The notes below the pieces were generated by a model. It was not told the DNA's origin. It ran no database searches and worked only from the letters and a program-made list of their open reading frames with translations. A stretch of DNA of 33,071 bases, taken from contig JAFQPO010000015.1 of NCBI GenBank assembly GCA_017411715.1, positions 1 to 33,071 of the forward strand, written 5' to 3'. The DNA is from Bacilli bacterium (lineage in GTDB: Bacteria; Bacillota_I; Bacilli_A; ML615J-28; CAG-313). The translations under genes and the position numbers were made by a program. Positions 23,729 to 32,417 of the stretch are shown in pieces (position 1 is the stretch's first letter; every line of letters begins with the position of its first letter).

Positions 23729-24953
23729 TATTTTCCCTATTTTCTCTAATGATATCAATTAATTGTACCCACTCAAAAATCACTTTTTGATTATCAATTG
23801 GTAAAAACATAAATGTTGTTTTATCACTAGGAACTTCAAAATGATGTTTTAATTTAAACGGTAATTGAACTAATGTTTGATAATTAAATTCAATTGTACA
23901 ATCTTCACCCAAGTTAGTTCCTTCATAATATAAACGATCTTTTGTTAAAGTAATTACTCCACTACCAACATCTTCGAGTAATCTTTCATGATGCGGATTA
24001 TTTTTAACATTAACTTTTGTTGATAATTTATAGTTAGGTGTATTAAAATATTCGTTTTTTAATACTTCTTTTTGCCATATAATCCATTCCGCTTCATTTT
24101 TAAATGTTACATCATCAGTTGTAGCACCTTCTAAGAACCCATATTTATTCATAATTATATGATTATGACAATGATTACATACTAATTCATGTTTATTAGC
24201 TTCATATGAATATTTTGCGCCACATTTAGGACAACGAATGAAGACATTTTCAAGTCCTGCAGTCAAAGATTTAGATTTAATTTTATTCATTTTAACTTCT
24301 TGTTCCGCATAATCATCAATCGCAATGGAATTACGGACTCTTTGATAGATTTCTTCATCAGATAATTCTTTAATTTCATCTTTTGTAAGAACGACTTCAT
24401 AATCAACATAAACTTTTGACTTACGTGAAGCTAATCTCCATTTAGGCCAACATATGTGTGCACCGTGTGAACGTTGAGCTATAACATCAACACCACACAA
24501 GCGAATTAATTTAACAACAGCTTCTGATAAATAGCCAATTGTTCCATCAATTGATACTTGGCCAGTTGGCGCGATCGCAATAATTGCTTTTTTCTCAACT
24601 GCACGCTTCATTTTTCTAATTGATAGAGTGTCCGGTTTAAATTGATCTTTTTTAATTGCACGATATAAATCTAATACTTTTGCTAAAAACTTATTATAGT
24701 AATAATAATTAGTCAAAACAAAATTAGGGCTTCTAAAATTCATGCCTGCTGATACTAAATAGTGATCATAATTAGAATAATGATTATAAATTAAAATAAA
24801 ATCTTTTTTGTATGGTTTTAATTTCTTTCTATTAAACTTTACTCTTCCTTTAAAGAAAAGAATAAATTTAGATATTAGGCAAAATGCAATAGTCGCCCAA
24901 AACGGAGGACGAATTCGCTGTTTTTTGTTCTTCTTGTTCTTTTTATTATCCAT
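23718..24953 (-). CDS. PlsC-like acyltransferase with C-terminal zinc ribbon
   Basis: A 411-residue protein. The N-terminus is very basic (MDNKKNKKNKKQRIR), followed by one hydrophobic helix (~19-35). The lysophosphatidic-acid acyltransferase block I is NHYSNYD (His58, Asp63), and block III is APTGQVS instead of the usual PEGTRS (no glutamate). Residues 241-262 form a CX2C-X14-CX2C zinc ribbon, and a C-terminal domain (~285-411) follows. 1-acyl-glycerol-3-phosphate or related lipid acylation is possible, but the atypical block III and the zinc ribbon make this a distinct subfamily. The open frame goes to 25049, but the promoter is inside that extension, and AGAGGTG precedes the ATG at 24953. 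It is the first gene of an operon with two rRNA methyltransferases. Confidence 0.8.
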   Translation of the reverse strand: MDNKKNKKNKKQRIRPPFWATIAFCLISKFILFFKGRVKFNRKKLKPYKKDFILIYNHYSNYDHYLVSAGMNFRSPNFVLTNYYYYNKFLAKVLDLYRAIKKDQFKPDTLSIRKMKRAVEKKAIIAIAPTGQVSIDGTIGYLSEAVVKLIRLCGVDVIAQRSHGAHICWPKWRLASRKSKVYVDYEVVLTKDEIKELSDEEIYQRVRNSIAIDDYAEQEVKMNKIKSKSLTAGLENVFIRCPKCGAKYSYEANKHELVCNHCHNHIIMNKYGFLEGATTDDVTFKNEAEWIIWQKEVLKNEYFNTPNYKLSTKVNVKNNPHHERLLEDVGSGVITLTKDRLYYEGTNLGEDCTIEFNYQTLVQLPFKLKHHFEVPSDKTTFMFLPIDNQKVIFEWVQLIDIIRENRENNGN

Positions 24954-24981
24954 AAGACACCTCTTATTTAAAATCAATAAT

Positions 24982-25010
24982 ATTATACCAAAAACGTAAC
25001 TTTTTGTAAA
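24982..25010 (-). promoter_or_regulatory. Promoter of the acyltransferase-rlmI-rlmCD operon
   Basis: Minus strand: TTTACA (25005-25010), 17-nt spacer, TATAAT (24982-24987), about 29 nt before the ATG at 24953. Nearly consensus. Confidence 0.85.
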
Positions 25011-25127
25011 ATAATCAGTCCTTAGAGCGTCTTTTTTATAAAAAATCAAATGAATGTGTAATTACCTAAAAAAACTTTATTCAAGCTCTTAAAATAGGGT
25101 TTTAAAATGAAAATACAAAGTTTTAAC

Positions 25128-25162
25128 AAAGAAAAGAAGGCTAAAATGATAATTAGCCTTCT
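25128..25162 (-). terminator. Terminator after the leucyl aminopeptidase gene
   Basis: Minus strand: a 10-bp perfect stem AGAAGGCTAA/TTAGCCTTCT (25135-25162) with an 8-nt loop, followed by TTTCTTTG. It ends the marR-ABC-pepA operon; the rest of the 25050-25203 gap is AT-rich with no further feature seen. Confidence 0.8.
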
Positions 25163-25203
25163 AATTTTTCAAAAAAATGATACTTTGAAATTAAAAGCTA
25201 TTT

Positions 25204-26595
25204 CTATAGATTTGCTAATAATTTCGCGATTGTTTCAATCATTGCTCCACTTGCACCTTTAGGATATCTAACATCTGTTCCTTCTGAAGTTGCGGTTGCG
25301 GCAATATCTAAATGAATCCATGAAACATCTTCTTTAATGAATGCTTTTAAGAATGACGCAGCAACTGATGCACCAGCTCCGCCTTGAGCCGAATTGATTA
25401 AATCTGCAACATCACTTTTTCTTAGTCTTTCTTCAAATGCCTCACAAATTGGTAATTGCCAAACACGTTCTTTAGATAGTTTACTAGCAGATACAAATTT
25501 ATCTAAGAATTCTTGATCATTTGTAAAGCATCCTGTATATTCTCCACTTAAGGCACCTACTACAGCACCTGTTAAAGTAGCCATATCAATAATATATTTA
25601 GCACCCTCATTACATGCATAACTTAATGCATCTGCTAAAATCAATCTTCCTTCAGCATCAGTATTTGTAATTTCAATTGTTTGCCCACTAAGAGATGTAA
25701 ATACATCACCAATCTTATAGCCTTTACCATTAATCATATTTTCAGTTAATGGCATAACAGCTAATAAATTAACTTTAAGTCCTAATTTAGCAACTAAACT
25801 AAATGTTCCAAGAGCATTAGCGGCTCCGCACATATCATATTTCATACCTGCGCCACCATTAGACTTAATATTATATCCACCACTATCAAATGTAATCCCT
25901 TTTCCTACCACACTATACCAAGGAGCATCCTCAGCACCTTGATATTTTAAAGCAACCATCTTTGGTTCACAATCAGACCCCTGTGATACCGCAAGTAGTG
26001 CTCCCGCATTCATTTCTTCTAATTCTTTTTTCCCATATACTACACATTCTACATTTAATTCTTCCGCAAGCTCTTTAGCTTTTTCTGCGAAAATTGCAGG
26101 TGTCATCATATTAGATGGCATATTTCCTAAGTCTCTAGCTAAATAAACACTTTCAGCCACTTTATAAGCTTCATTAATTAGTTTTTCTATTCCACTATAT
26201 TCATTAGTTAAGATATTTAAACTACAAGCCTCAGCAGTAGTTTTATTAATCTTCGTAAATTTATAGCTTGCTAAAAGATATCCTTTTATAAATTCATATA
26301 AAAATGATTTCATATTACCTAAACGATAATACTTTAAATTTACACATACATCAGCTTTTTGAGCCTTGACATTTTTAAGCAAAGCGCTTAATACTTTATT
26401 TTCATCTTTTGCCTCTACATTCATAAAGTGATATTTAGCATCACCAATGAATAAATCGAATTCTTCGTATTTTCCACCAACAAATAAGTTAGCATAATTA
26501 GGATATAAATTAGCTAATTCTTCAACATAACCTTTTGTATAAGGAATTAATACATATTCATAACTTCCGTCATAATTAATTAACACTTTATTCAT
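25204..26595 (-). CDS. Leucyl aminopeptidase (M17 family)
   Basis: A 463-residue cytosolic aminopeptidase of the M17 family, which removes N-terminal amino acids from peptides with two metal ions. The family signature NTDAEGRLILADAL is present, as are the metal-binding block VVGKGITFDSGGYNIK with its lysine and aspartate and the helix MKYDMCGAANALGTFSL; the N-terminal half is poorly conserved, as usual. Length is slightly below the common ~490. The start follows AGGAGGA. It lies 11 nt after the second ABC exporter gene, without a terminator, so it is cotranscribed with the exporter and its MarR regulator. Confidence 0.93.
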   Translation of the reverse strand: MNKVLINYDGSYEYVLIPYTKGYVEELANLYPNYANLFVGGKYEEFDLFIGDAKYHFMNVEAKDENKVLSALLKNVKAQKADVCVNLKYYRLGNMKSFLYEFIKGYLLASYKFTKINKTTAEACSLNILTNEYSGIEKLINEAYKVAESVYLARDLGNMPSNMMTPAIFAEKAKELAEELNVECVVYGKKELEEMNAGALLAVSQGSDCEPKMVALKYQGAEDAPWYSVVGKGITFDSGGYNIKSNGGAGMKYDMCGAANALGTFSLVAKLGLKVNLLAVMPLTENMINGKGYKIGDVFTSLSGQTIEITNTDAEGRLILADALSYACNEGAKYIIDMATLTGAVVGALSGEYTGCFTNDQEFLDKFVSASKLSKERVWQLPICEAFEERLRKSDVADLINSAQGGAGASVAASFLKAFIKEDVSWIHLDIAATATSEGTDVRYPKGASGAMIETIAKLLANL

Positions 26596-26606
26596 AAATT
26601 ATCCTC

Positions 26607-28535
26607 CTATATTGTATTACCTGCGAATTGAGTTTGATATAAATCATAATAAGTTCCTTTTTGTTTAATTAATTCACTATGATTACCACTCTCAATTATA
26701 CGTCCTTCTTTCATAACAATTATCTTATCAGCATCTCTAATTGTTGATAAACGATGCGCTATTATTAAACTTGTTCTATTTTTCATTAATGCAACCATTG
26801 CGTTTTGAATATTTTTTTCAGTTCGTGTATCAACACTTGAAGTTGCCTCATCCAATATTAAAATTTTCGGTTCTGCGGCAGTTGCTCTAGCAATTGATAG
26901 TAATTGTCTTTCACCTTGTGACAGATTTGCACCTGATAATTTTAAAACAGTTTCATATTTTTCTGGTAATGCTTCAATAAAATTATCTGCATTTGCTAGT
27001 TCACACGCTTGAACAATTTTATCAAATGGCATTTCTGAATTTCCATAAGAAACATTTTTAGTAATAGATTCAGTAAATAAAATCGTATCTTGTAAAACAA
27101 TCGCAATTGCTTTTCTTAAATCATCTTTAACAATATCACGAATATCAATATCATTTATATAAATTGCTCCACTGTCAACATCATAAAAACGCATTAATAA
27201 GTTAACAACAGTGGTTTTTCCACTACCTGTTGAACCAACAAGAGCTATTTTTTGGCCTGATGTTACTTCTAAATTAAAATCTTTTAAAACAAGTTCACCT
27301 TCAACATACGAAAAATACACATGTTCAAATCTTATTTTATTAATTACATAATCATCATCTAAATGGATTTGGCCTTCATCGACTTCCAAATCAGTATCCA
27401 TAATTGTAAATACACGTTCTGCAGCAGCTAAACTAGTTTCAATTTGAGCAAATAATTGTGCTATTTCATTAATAGGTCTTGAAAATTGTTTAGAGCAGTT
27501 TGTAAATAAGATAATTGTACCAACAGATAATGGTCCAAATAAGCCTGCACTAAATTTAACATCTAAAATTAAGAATAGCGCTCCACATACAACCATTAAT
27601 AAAAAGCCTATATTATTTAAAATATTCATTATTGGTCCCATTGCTCCTGAATATAATTGAGCTTTAATACCACATTTTTCTAAACTATTACTTGTATGAT
27701 TAAATACCTCACAAATATCTTCTTCCTTTGTGTAACTAGCAACAGTACGATATCCGGTAACATTTTCTTCAACTAGACTATTTAACTTACCTAGTAACTT
27801 TTGGCGCTCTTTAAAATACTTTCTCATTAATTTAGACATTCTTGTTGAAACAAAGATTGTTAAGAAAATTGAAACAACACTTACTAAGGTTAATAAGGGG
27901 CTAAATACTACCATTACAGTAAATGAACCACTAACCATTAAAATAGCAGAAATAAATGAGCCAATCCCTTGTGAGACCGTATTTGAAATACTATCAACAT
28001 CGTTAGTCATCCTACTCATAATATCACCATGTGGTGTATTATCAAAGAATTTAATCGGTAATTTGACAATTTTGCTAAATAAATCTTTCCGCATTTTATA
28101 AACAGTTCTTTGAGAAATATAAGCTGTTATTAATGATCTAAAAAATGAGAATATAATAGATAAGGCATAAATTGAGGTTAAAATAACAAGCATTAAAGTA
28201 AAGAATTCATATCTAGCATTTCCAGCTGTTAAACTATCAACTTTGTCAGGATAAAAAATTCTAAACAAAGTAACACTTATTTTATCATACTCAGTATATT
28301 CAGGGTTGATTGCATCTATTGCATACTTTTGAACTATTGATGAAGACAATGAAGCAAAAGTAATAAAAATCATAACTACAAATAGTAAAACCAAAAGTCT
28401 CCAATATCCACCTAAATACTTAATTAAGCGAATTAACGTATTTTTAGTATCTTTTGGCTTTTCTCTAAACATCATTCTACCACCAGGTCCTCTTCCCATT
28501 CCACCTTGCGGTCTATTTCTAGCTGGATTATTCAT
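26607..28535 (-). CDS. ABC exporter subunit, catalytic-site half (heterodimer)
   Basis: A 642-residue type IV ABC exporter half: a Gly/Arg/Met-rich N-terminal tail (~residues 1-25), six transmembrane helices (~40-340) and a nucleotide-binding domain. Walker A is GSTGSGKTT, the signature LSQGERQ (altered from LSGGQ), Walker B ILILDEAT with the catalytic glutamate, and the switch AHRLST with histidine. Together with the upstream gene it forms a BmrCD/TM287-288-like heterodimeric multidrug or peptide exporter, in which this half supplies the intact Walker B of the working ATP site. The frame begins at a GTG that overlaps the AGGTG ribosome binding site; the ATG at 28535 is preferred. It overlaps the upstream gene by 8 nt. 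Confidence 0.92.
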   Translation of the reverse strand: MNNPARNRPQGGMGRGPGGRMMFREKPKDTKNTLIRLIKYLGGYWRLLVLLFVVMIFITFASLSSSIVQKYAIDAINPEYTEYDKISVTLFRIFYPDKVDSLTAGNARYEFFTLMLVILTSIYALSIIFSFFRSLITAYISQRTVYKMRKDLFSKIVKLPIKFFDNTPHGDIMSRMTNDVDSISNTVSQGIGSFISAILMVSGSFTVMVVFSPLLTLVSVVSIFLTIFVSTRMSKLMRKYFKERQKLLGKLNSLVEENVTGYRTVASYTKEEDICEVFNHTSNSLEKCGIKAQLYSGAMGPIMNILNNIGFLLMVVCGALFLILDVKFSAGLFGPLSVGTIILFTNCSKQFSRPINEIAQLFAQIETSLAAAERVFTIMDTDLEVDEGQIHLDDDYVINKIRFEHVYFSYVEGELVLKDFNLEVTSGQKIALVGSTGSGKTTVVNLLMRFYDVDSGAIYINDIDIRDIVKDDLRKAIAIVLQDTILFTESITKNVSYGNSEMPFDKIVQACELANADNFIEALPEKYETVLKLSGANLSQGERQLLSIARATAAEPKILILDEATSSVDTRTEKNIQNAMVALMKNRTSLIIAHRLSTIRDADKIIVMKEGRIIESGNHSELIKQKGTYYDLYQTQFAGNTI

Positions 28536-30273
28536 TTTCTTCACCTACCTCACTATCAGTTTTGAGTTGTGAATAATAAATATCACGATATATTTCACTG
28601 TTTTCTAGTAATTCATCATTTGTACCATACGCAGCAATTGATCCTTTATCAATAACAATTATCTTTTCAGCTCCTTTTGCGCTGGCAACTCGTTGAGCTA
28701 TCAAAACAAATGTTGTGTCTTTTAACTTTTCCCTAAGTGCCGCATAAAGTTTTGCCTCTGTTGCTAAGTCTAATGCACTAGTTGCATCATCAAAAATTAA
28801 AATGGCAGGATTTTTAATAATGGCACGTGCGATTGATAATCTTTGTTTTTGCCCACCTGATAATGATGAACCTTTCTCACCAATGATAGTATCGTAACCA
28901 TTTGTAAAACCATTTATAAAGTCATCGGCTTGAGCTATCTTACAAGCTTCAATAACTTCTTCGTATGTAGCATCTTTTTTACCCCAACATAAGTTTTCAT
29001 AAATGCTACCTGTAAAAAGTTCAGTCTTTTGCGATACTAAACTAATACTAGAACGTAGATTTTTTAAATCATAATCTTTAATATTGATATTATCAATCAT
29101 CACATTTCCGCTACTTACATCATAGAAACGCATAATCAGATTAATTAGTGAAGTTTTACCAGAACCAGTTGCCCCTAAAATCGCAAGACTACTTCCCTTA
29201 TTTACTTCTAAGTTAATATTTTTAAGAATTGGTTTACTTCCTCCATTCGGATAAATAAAATCAACATTTTCAAATTTAATATTCCCTTCAAAGTTCTCAC
29301 TTACATAACTACCATCTTTAATTGTCGGTTCACTATTTAATATAGCGTTAATACGATTCATACTAGCTGCGGCACGAGTAATTGATTGGAAGAACATTCC
29401 CATTGAGATTACTGACATTAAAATTTGCATAATATAAGTTAAAGCCTTAGAAACTTCACCAACTTGCATTGTCCCACCAAAAACTTCATTACCACCTACA
29501 TAAATAATAAATATTATCGCAGCATCAATAAAAAACATCATTACAGGATTAACAAAAGCCATTAATTTTTGAACTTTTAACATAATGTTACATAATTTTT
29601 CATTAACATTACTAAATCTATTAGACTCATAATCTTCTTTAACATAAGCTTTAACTACTCTTGCGCCTGTTACATTTTCTTGCATAACAATATTAATATT
29701 GTCCAGTCTATTTTGCACATCAATAAATAATGGTTTTGTAAATTTAACAAAAATAGCAACTAATAAAATTTCGATAGGTAAAATAATCATTAGAATTATT
29801 ATGAATTTTTCATTTGTCCCTATCATACACACAATACCACCGACAAATAACATAATCATTCTAATTACCATTCTAACAAGCATGGAAACCATATCTTGTA
29901 AAATTGTAATATCATTTGTAATTCTAGTGACTAAAGATCCTGTTGTAAACTTATCAGTTTGTTCGAATGATAAATTCATTACTTTTTCAAAACAATCTTT
30001 ACGAAGTGAATTAGCAAATTTTTGTGCCGTGATACTCGCAAAAACAGCTGACAGAAACCCACACAAACCTCCTAATGCTAATGCAATAATCATGTATGCA
30101 CCATTTTTATAAATTACTTCTAAATTAGGAGTTTCTAAATTTATTCCTTTATCAATAATATTAGCCATAAATTGTGGTTGAAACAAATCTGCTATTACTT
30201 CTCCTATCATTGTTAAAGGAGCAAGTAACGCAAAGAACCAAAATGGCTTTAAATATTTAAAAAATGTCTTCAT
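28528..30273 (-). CDS. ABC exporter subunit, degenerate-site half (heterodimer)
   Basis: A 581-residue half transporter with six transmembrane helices (~10-310) and a C-terminal ATPase domain. Walker A is GATGSGKTS and the signature is canonical LSGGQKQR. Walker B reads LIFDDATS, with Asp in place of the catalytic Glu, and the switch region is AQRVAS with Gln in place of His. These are the marks of the non-hydrolysing half in heterodimeric exporters. The canonical signature here would complete the good site of the partner. The ATG overlaps the marR stop (TAATG), with GGGAGGAC as ribosome binding site. Drug or peptide export is the family role; substrate unknown. Confidence 0.92.
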   Translation of the reverse strand: MKTFFKYLKPFWFFALLAPLTMIGEVIADLFQPQFMANIIDKGINLETPNLEVIYKNGAYMIIALALGGLCGFLSAVFASITAQKFANSLRKDCFEKVMNLSFEQTDKFTTGSLVTRITNDITILQDMVSMLVRMVIRMIMLFVGGIVCMIGTNEKFIIILMIILPIEILLVAIFVKFTKPLFIDVQNRLDNINIVMQENVTGARVVKAYVKEDYESNRFSNVNEKLCNIMLKVQKLMAFVNPVMMFFIDAAIIFIIYVGGNEVFGGTMQVGEVSKALTYIMQILMSVISMGMFFQSITRAAASMNRINAILNSEPTIKDGSYVSENFEGNIKFENVDFIYPNGGSKPILKNINLEVNKGSSLAILGATGSGKTSLINLIMRFYDVSSGNVMIDNINIKDYDLKNLRSSISLVSQKTELFTGSIYENLCWGKKDATYEEVIEACKIAQADDFINGFTNGYDTIIGEKGSSLSGGQKQRLSIARAIIKNPAILIFDDATSALDLATEAKLYAALREKLKDTTFVLIAQRVASAKGAEKIIVIDKGSIAAYGTNDELLENSEIYRDIYYSQLKTDSEVGEENE

Positions 30274-30698
30274 TAGTCCTCCCTTCCAAGGTTAACTTCA
30301 ATTCTAGTTAGAAGCGACAATAACAAATCAACCTCTTTAGAAGAAAAATCCTTTAATGCAATTCCTTCAAAGTTTTTAACAATTTTCCTAACTGCTTCAT
30401 CTAATTTACGACCTTCTTCTGTTAGATAGACTCTCATTTGTCTTCCATCAACAGTATCTTGTACGCGTTTTATATAACCTTCTTGTTCCATCTTTTGTAA
30501 AGTCAAGCTAATTGTAGGTGCACTAAATAAAGTTTTCTTACTTAGTTCTAATTGAGTTTGACCATCACATCTAATTAAATGAAAAATGATATGTCGATAT
30601 GTACAATTAACACCTAATTTATCACTTTCGACTCTAATATTATTATGCATTAATTTTTCAATATCTCTAATTTTTCTAATTGCTTGAACTTCTTTCAT
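30273..30698 (-). CDS. MarR family transcriptional regulator
   Basis: A 141-residue winged-helix regulator. The MarR DNA-binding core is clear: TQLELSKKTLFSAPTISLTLQKME as helix-turn-helix, followed by the wing VDGRQMRVYLTEEG. It is the first gene of an operon with a heterodimeric ABC exporter, the common arrangement of a local autorepressor. A 24-bp palindrome lies between its promoter region and its Shine-Dalgarno (AAGGAGA) and is the expected binding site. The ligand that releases it is unknown; an exported drug or peptide is the usual inducer. Confidence 0.93.
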   Translation of the reverse strand: MKEVQAIRKIRDIEKLMHNNIRVESDKLGVNCTYRHIIFHLIRCDGQTQLELSKKTLFSAPTISLTLQKMEQEGYIKRVQDTVDGRQMRVYLTEEGRKLDEAVRKIVKNFEGIALKDFSSKEVDLLLSLLTRIEVNLGRED

Positions 30699-30708
30699 AA
30701 TATTCTCC

Positions 30709-30732
30709 TTAATTAGTTTTAAAACTAATTAA
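30709..30732. promoter_or_regulatory. Probable MarR operator (24-bp perfect palindrome)
   Basis: A perfect palindrome with half site TTAATTAGTTTT. Its upstream end overlaps a possible marR -10 (TAAAAT on the minus strand, 30732-30737; -35 TGGTAA at 30755-30760 is weak), and it ends next to the Shine-Dalgarno. Position, length and symmetry fit an autoregulatory MarR site. Confidence 0.7.
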
Positions 30733-30782
30733 TTTTAACATATTTTAAAGAATATTACCATCATATTACTTTAATTAATTTT

Positions 30783-30811
30783 TTGCAAAAACAAACAATT
30801 TATGATATAAT
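30783..30811 (+). promoter_or_regulatory. Promoter of the MATE gene
   Basis: TTGCAA (30783-30788), 17-nt spacer, TATAAT (30806-30811), 22 nt before the ATG at 30834. Divergent from marR; about 50 bp from the palindrome. Confidence 0.85.
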
Positions 30812-30833
30812 ACACAAAGTAAAGGTGAACAAA

Positions 30834-32171
30834 ATGAATGAATTAACGAATAACAATGTTTTCAAAACTTTAATTATCTTTTCAATTCCTTTTCTTCTAT
30901 CCTACTTTCTTCAAACACTCTATGGCTTAGCAGATTTATTCATTATTACTCAGTTTAATGAGCCAAATATAATAACTGCTGTTTCTAACGGTAGCCAAAT
31001 CATGCATATGGTAATGGTGATTATAGTAGGACTATCAACGGGTATAACAATTACTATCGGTAACGCAGTTGGTAAAAAGGATACTGAAAAAATCAAAAAA
31101 ACTATCAGTAATAGCATTATCCTATTTTCAATAGCATCAATCATTCTATCAATTCTAGCAATTCTTCTTTGTAATGCATTGATAAAAGTCCTTGATGTAC
31201 CAAGTGATGCCGTTGAAGCGACTAAATCATATTTAGTTGCGTGTTTTATTGGAATTCCATTTATCTTCGGTTATAATATTATTAGTTCCACATACCGTGG
31301 CTTAGGTGATTCGAAAACCCCAATGATATTAATTTCAGCATCATGTATTATTAATATAGGTCTTGACTTCCTACTTGTTGGACTATTTAGCATGCAAGCA
31401 ATTGGAGCTGCAATAGCAACAGTTTTTTCTCAAGGATTATGTTTACTAATCGGTGTAATCAAACTCATAAAAAACAAAAGCATCATCAAACCTACTAAAA
31501 ATGATTTCAAACTTAATAATGAAACAACTTTTCATATCTTAAAAAATGGGTTACCTATCGCTATTCAAGATGGACTAATTCAAATTGCATTCATCACTAT
31601 AACTATTTTAGCTAATAAAAGAGGCAGTGATATTTCTGCCTCAGTAGGTATTGTTGAAAAACTAATTTCATTCTTGTTTATTGTATCATCAAGCATGTTA
31701 TCATCAATATCAGCAATGGCTGCTCAAAATATAGGTGCTAACAAGCACAATCAAGCATCCAAAACATTTTTATATGGACTACTTATTACAATGGCTTTCG
31801 CAACAATCGTCACAATTCCTTGTGCAATTTGGAATGAAGGTGTTATAAGTATTATCACAAAAAATGAAACAATCATTAAATATGCTAGTCAATATTTACG
31901 TTCTTACATATTTGATACAATTTTCGCAGGTATTCACTTCTGCTTCAGTGGGTATTTCTGTGCATATGGTTATTCAATCTTCTCTTTTATTCACAATATA
32001 ACTTCTTTATCACTTGTAAGAATACCAGTAGCTTTCCTAGCATGGCGTGATCATCCTAATTCATTACTTGAAATGGGAGTAGCTGCACCACTAGGATCAC
32101 TTCTATCTGTTATAATATGTCTATTAATTTTCATTATTTTACTAACAAAAAAGAAAATCAAGTTAAAGTAA
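30834..32171 (+). CDS. MATE family efflux transporter
   Basis: A 445-residue protein with about twelve hydrophobic segments in two halves, typical of MATE (NorM/DinF-like) cation-coupled drug exporters. The N-terminal FSIPFLLSYFLQTLYGLADLFII and the half-repeat GLPIAIQDGLIQIAF are family-like, as is GADxxxG-type spacing in SSTYRGLGDSKTP. The frame begins at a TTG at 30783, but that codon is part of the -35 hexamer, so the ATG at 30834 with AAAGGTG is the start. It diverges from the marR operon, so MarR could also affect it. No hairpin terminator follows; the transcript may run into tRNA-Lys. Confidence 0.92.
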   Translation: MNELTNNNVFKTLIIFSIPFLLSYFLQTLYGLADLFIITQFNEPNIITAVSNGSQIMHMVMVIIVGLSTGITITIGNAVGKKDTEKIKKTISNSIILFSIASIILSILAILLCNALIKVLDVPSDAVEATKSYLVACFIGIPFIFGYNIISSTYRGLGDSKTPMILISASCIINIGLDFLLVGLFSMQAIGAAIATVFSQGLCLLIGVIKLIKNKSIIKPTKNDFKLNNETTFHILKNGLPIAIQDGLIQIAFITITILANKRGSDISASVGIVEKLISFLFIVSSSMLSSISAMAAQNIGANKHNQASKTFLYGLLITMAFATIVTIPCAIWNEGVISIITKNETIIKYASQYLRSYIFDTIFAGIHFCFSGYFCAYGYSIFSFIHNITSLSLVRIPVAFLAWRDHPNSLLEMGVAAPLGSLLSVIICLLIFIILLTKKKIKLK

Positions 32172-32176
32172 AATAT

Positions 32177-32205
32177 TTGCTTTTTTTGCCTTGTTAGTAT
32201 ATAAT
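32177..32205 (+). promoter_or_regulatory. tRNA-Lys promoter
   Basis: TTGCTT (32177-32182), 17-nt spacer, TATAAT (32200-32205), 11 bp before the tRNA 5' end. Confidence 0.8.
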
Positions 32206-32215
32206 ATATAGGCAT

Positions 32216-32291
32216 GCACCCTTAGCTCAGTTGGTAGAGCAACTGACTCTTAATCAGTGGGTCCTGGGTTCGAATCCCTGAGGGTGTACCA
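32216..32291 (+). tRNA. tRNA-Lys (anticodon CTT)
   Basis: A 76-nt cloverleaf with acceptor GCACCCT/AGGGTGT (G·U at the end), D arm GCTC/GAGC, anticodon stem ACTGA/TCAGT and loop CTCTTAA giving anticodon CTT (codon AAG). The variable loop is GGGTC and the T arm CTGGG-TTCGAAT-CCCTG; the discriminator is A and CCA is encoded. The T stem has one U·U mismatch (32265 with 32279). The promoter and following terminator show it is transcribed. Confidence 0.95.
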
Positions 32292-32304
32292 TTTTCTGAA
32301 ATCT

Positions 32305-32338
32305 ATTAGTCTTCTGATATAGAAGGCTAATTTTTTAT
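32305..32338 (+). terminator. tRNA-Lys terminator
   Basis: An 11-bp stem ATTAGTCTTCT/AGAAGGCTAAT with one G·U pair and a 5-nt loop, followed by TTTTTATTAT. Confidence 0.85.
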
Positions 32339-32417
32339 TATATAGATTATTTTGCTTGAAATATAGTGAAATAGTCTATTTTTTATACATTTATGTAACA
32401 TTTAGATTTAAACACTA

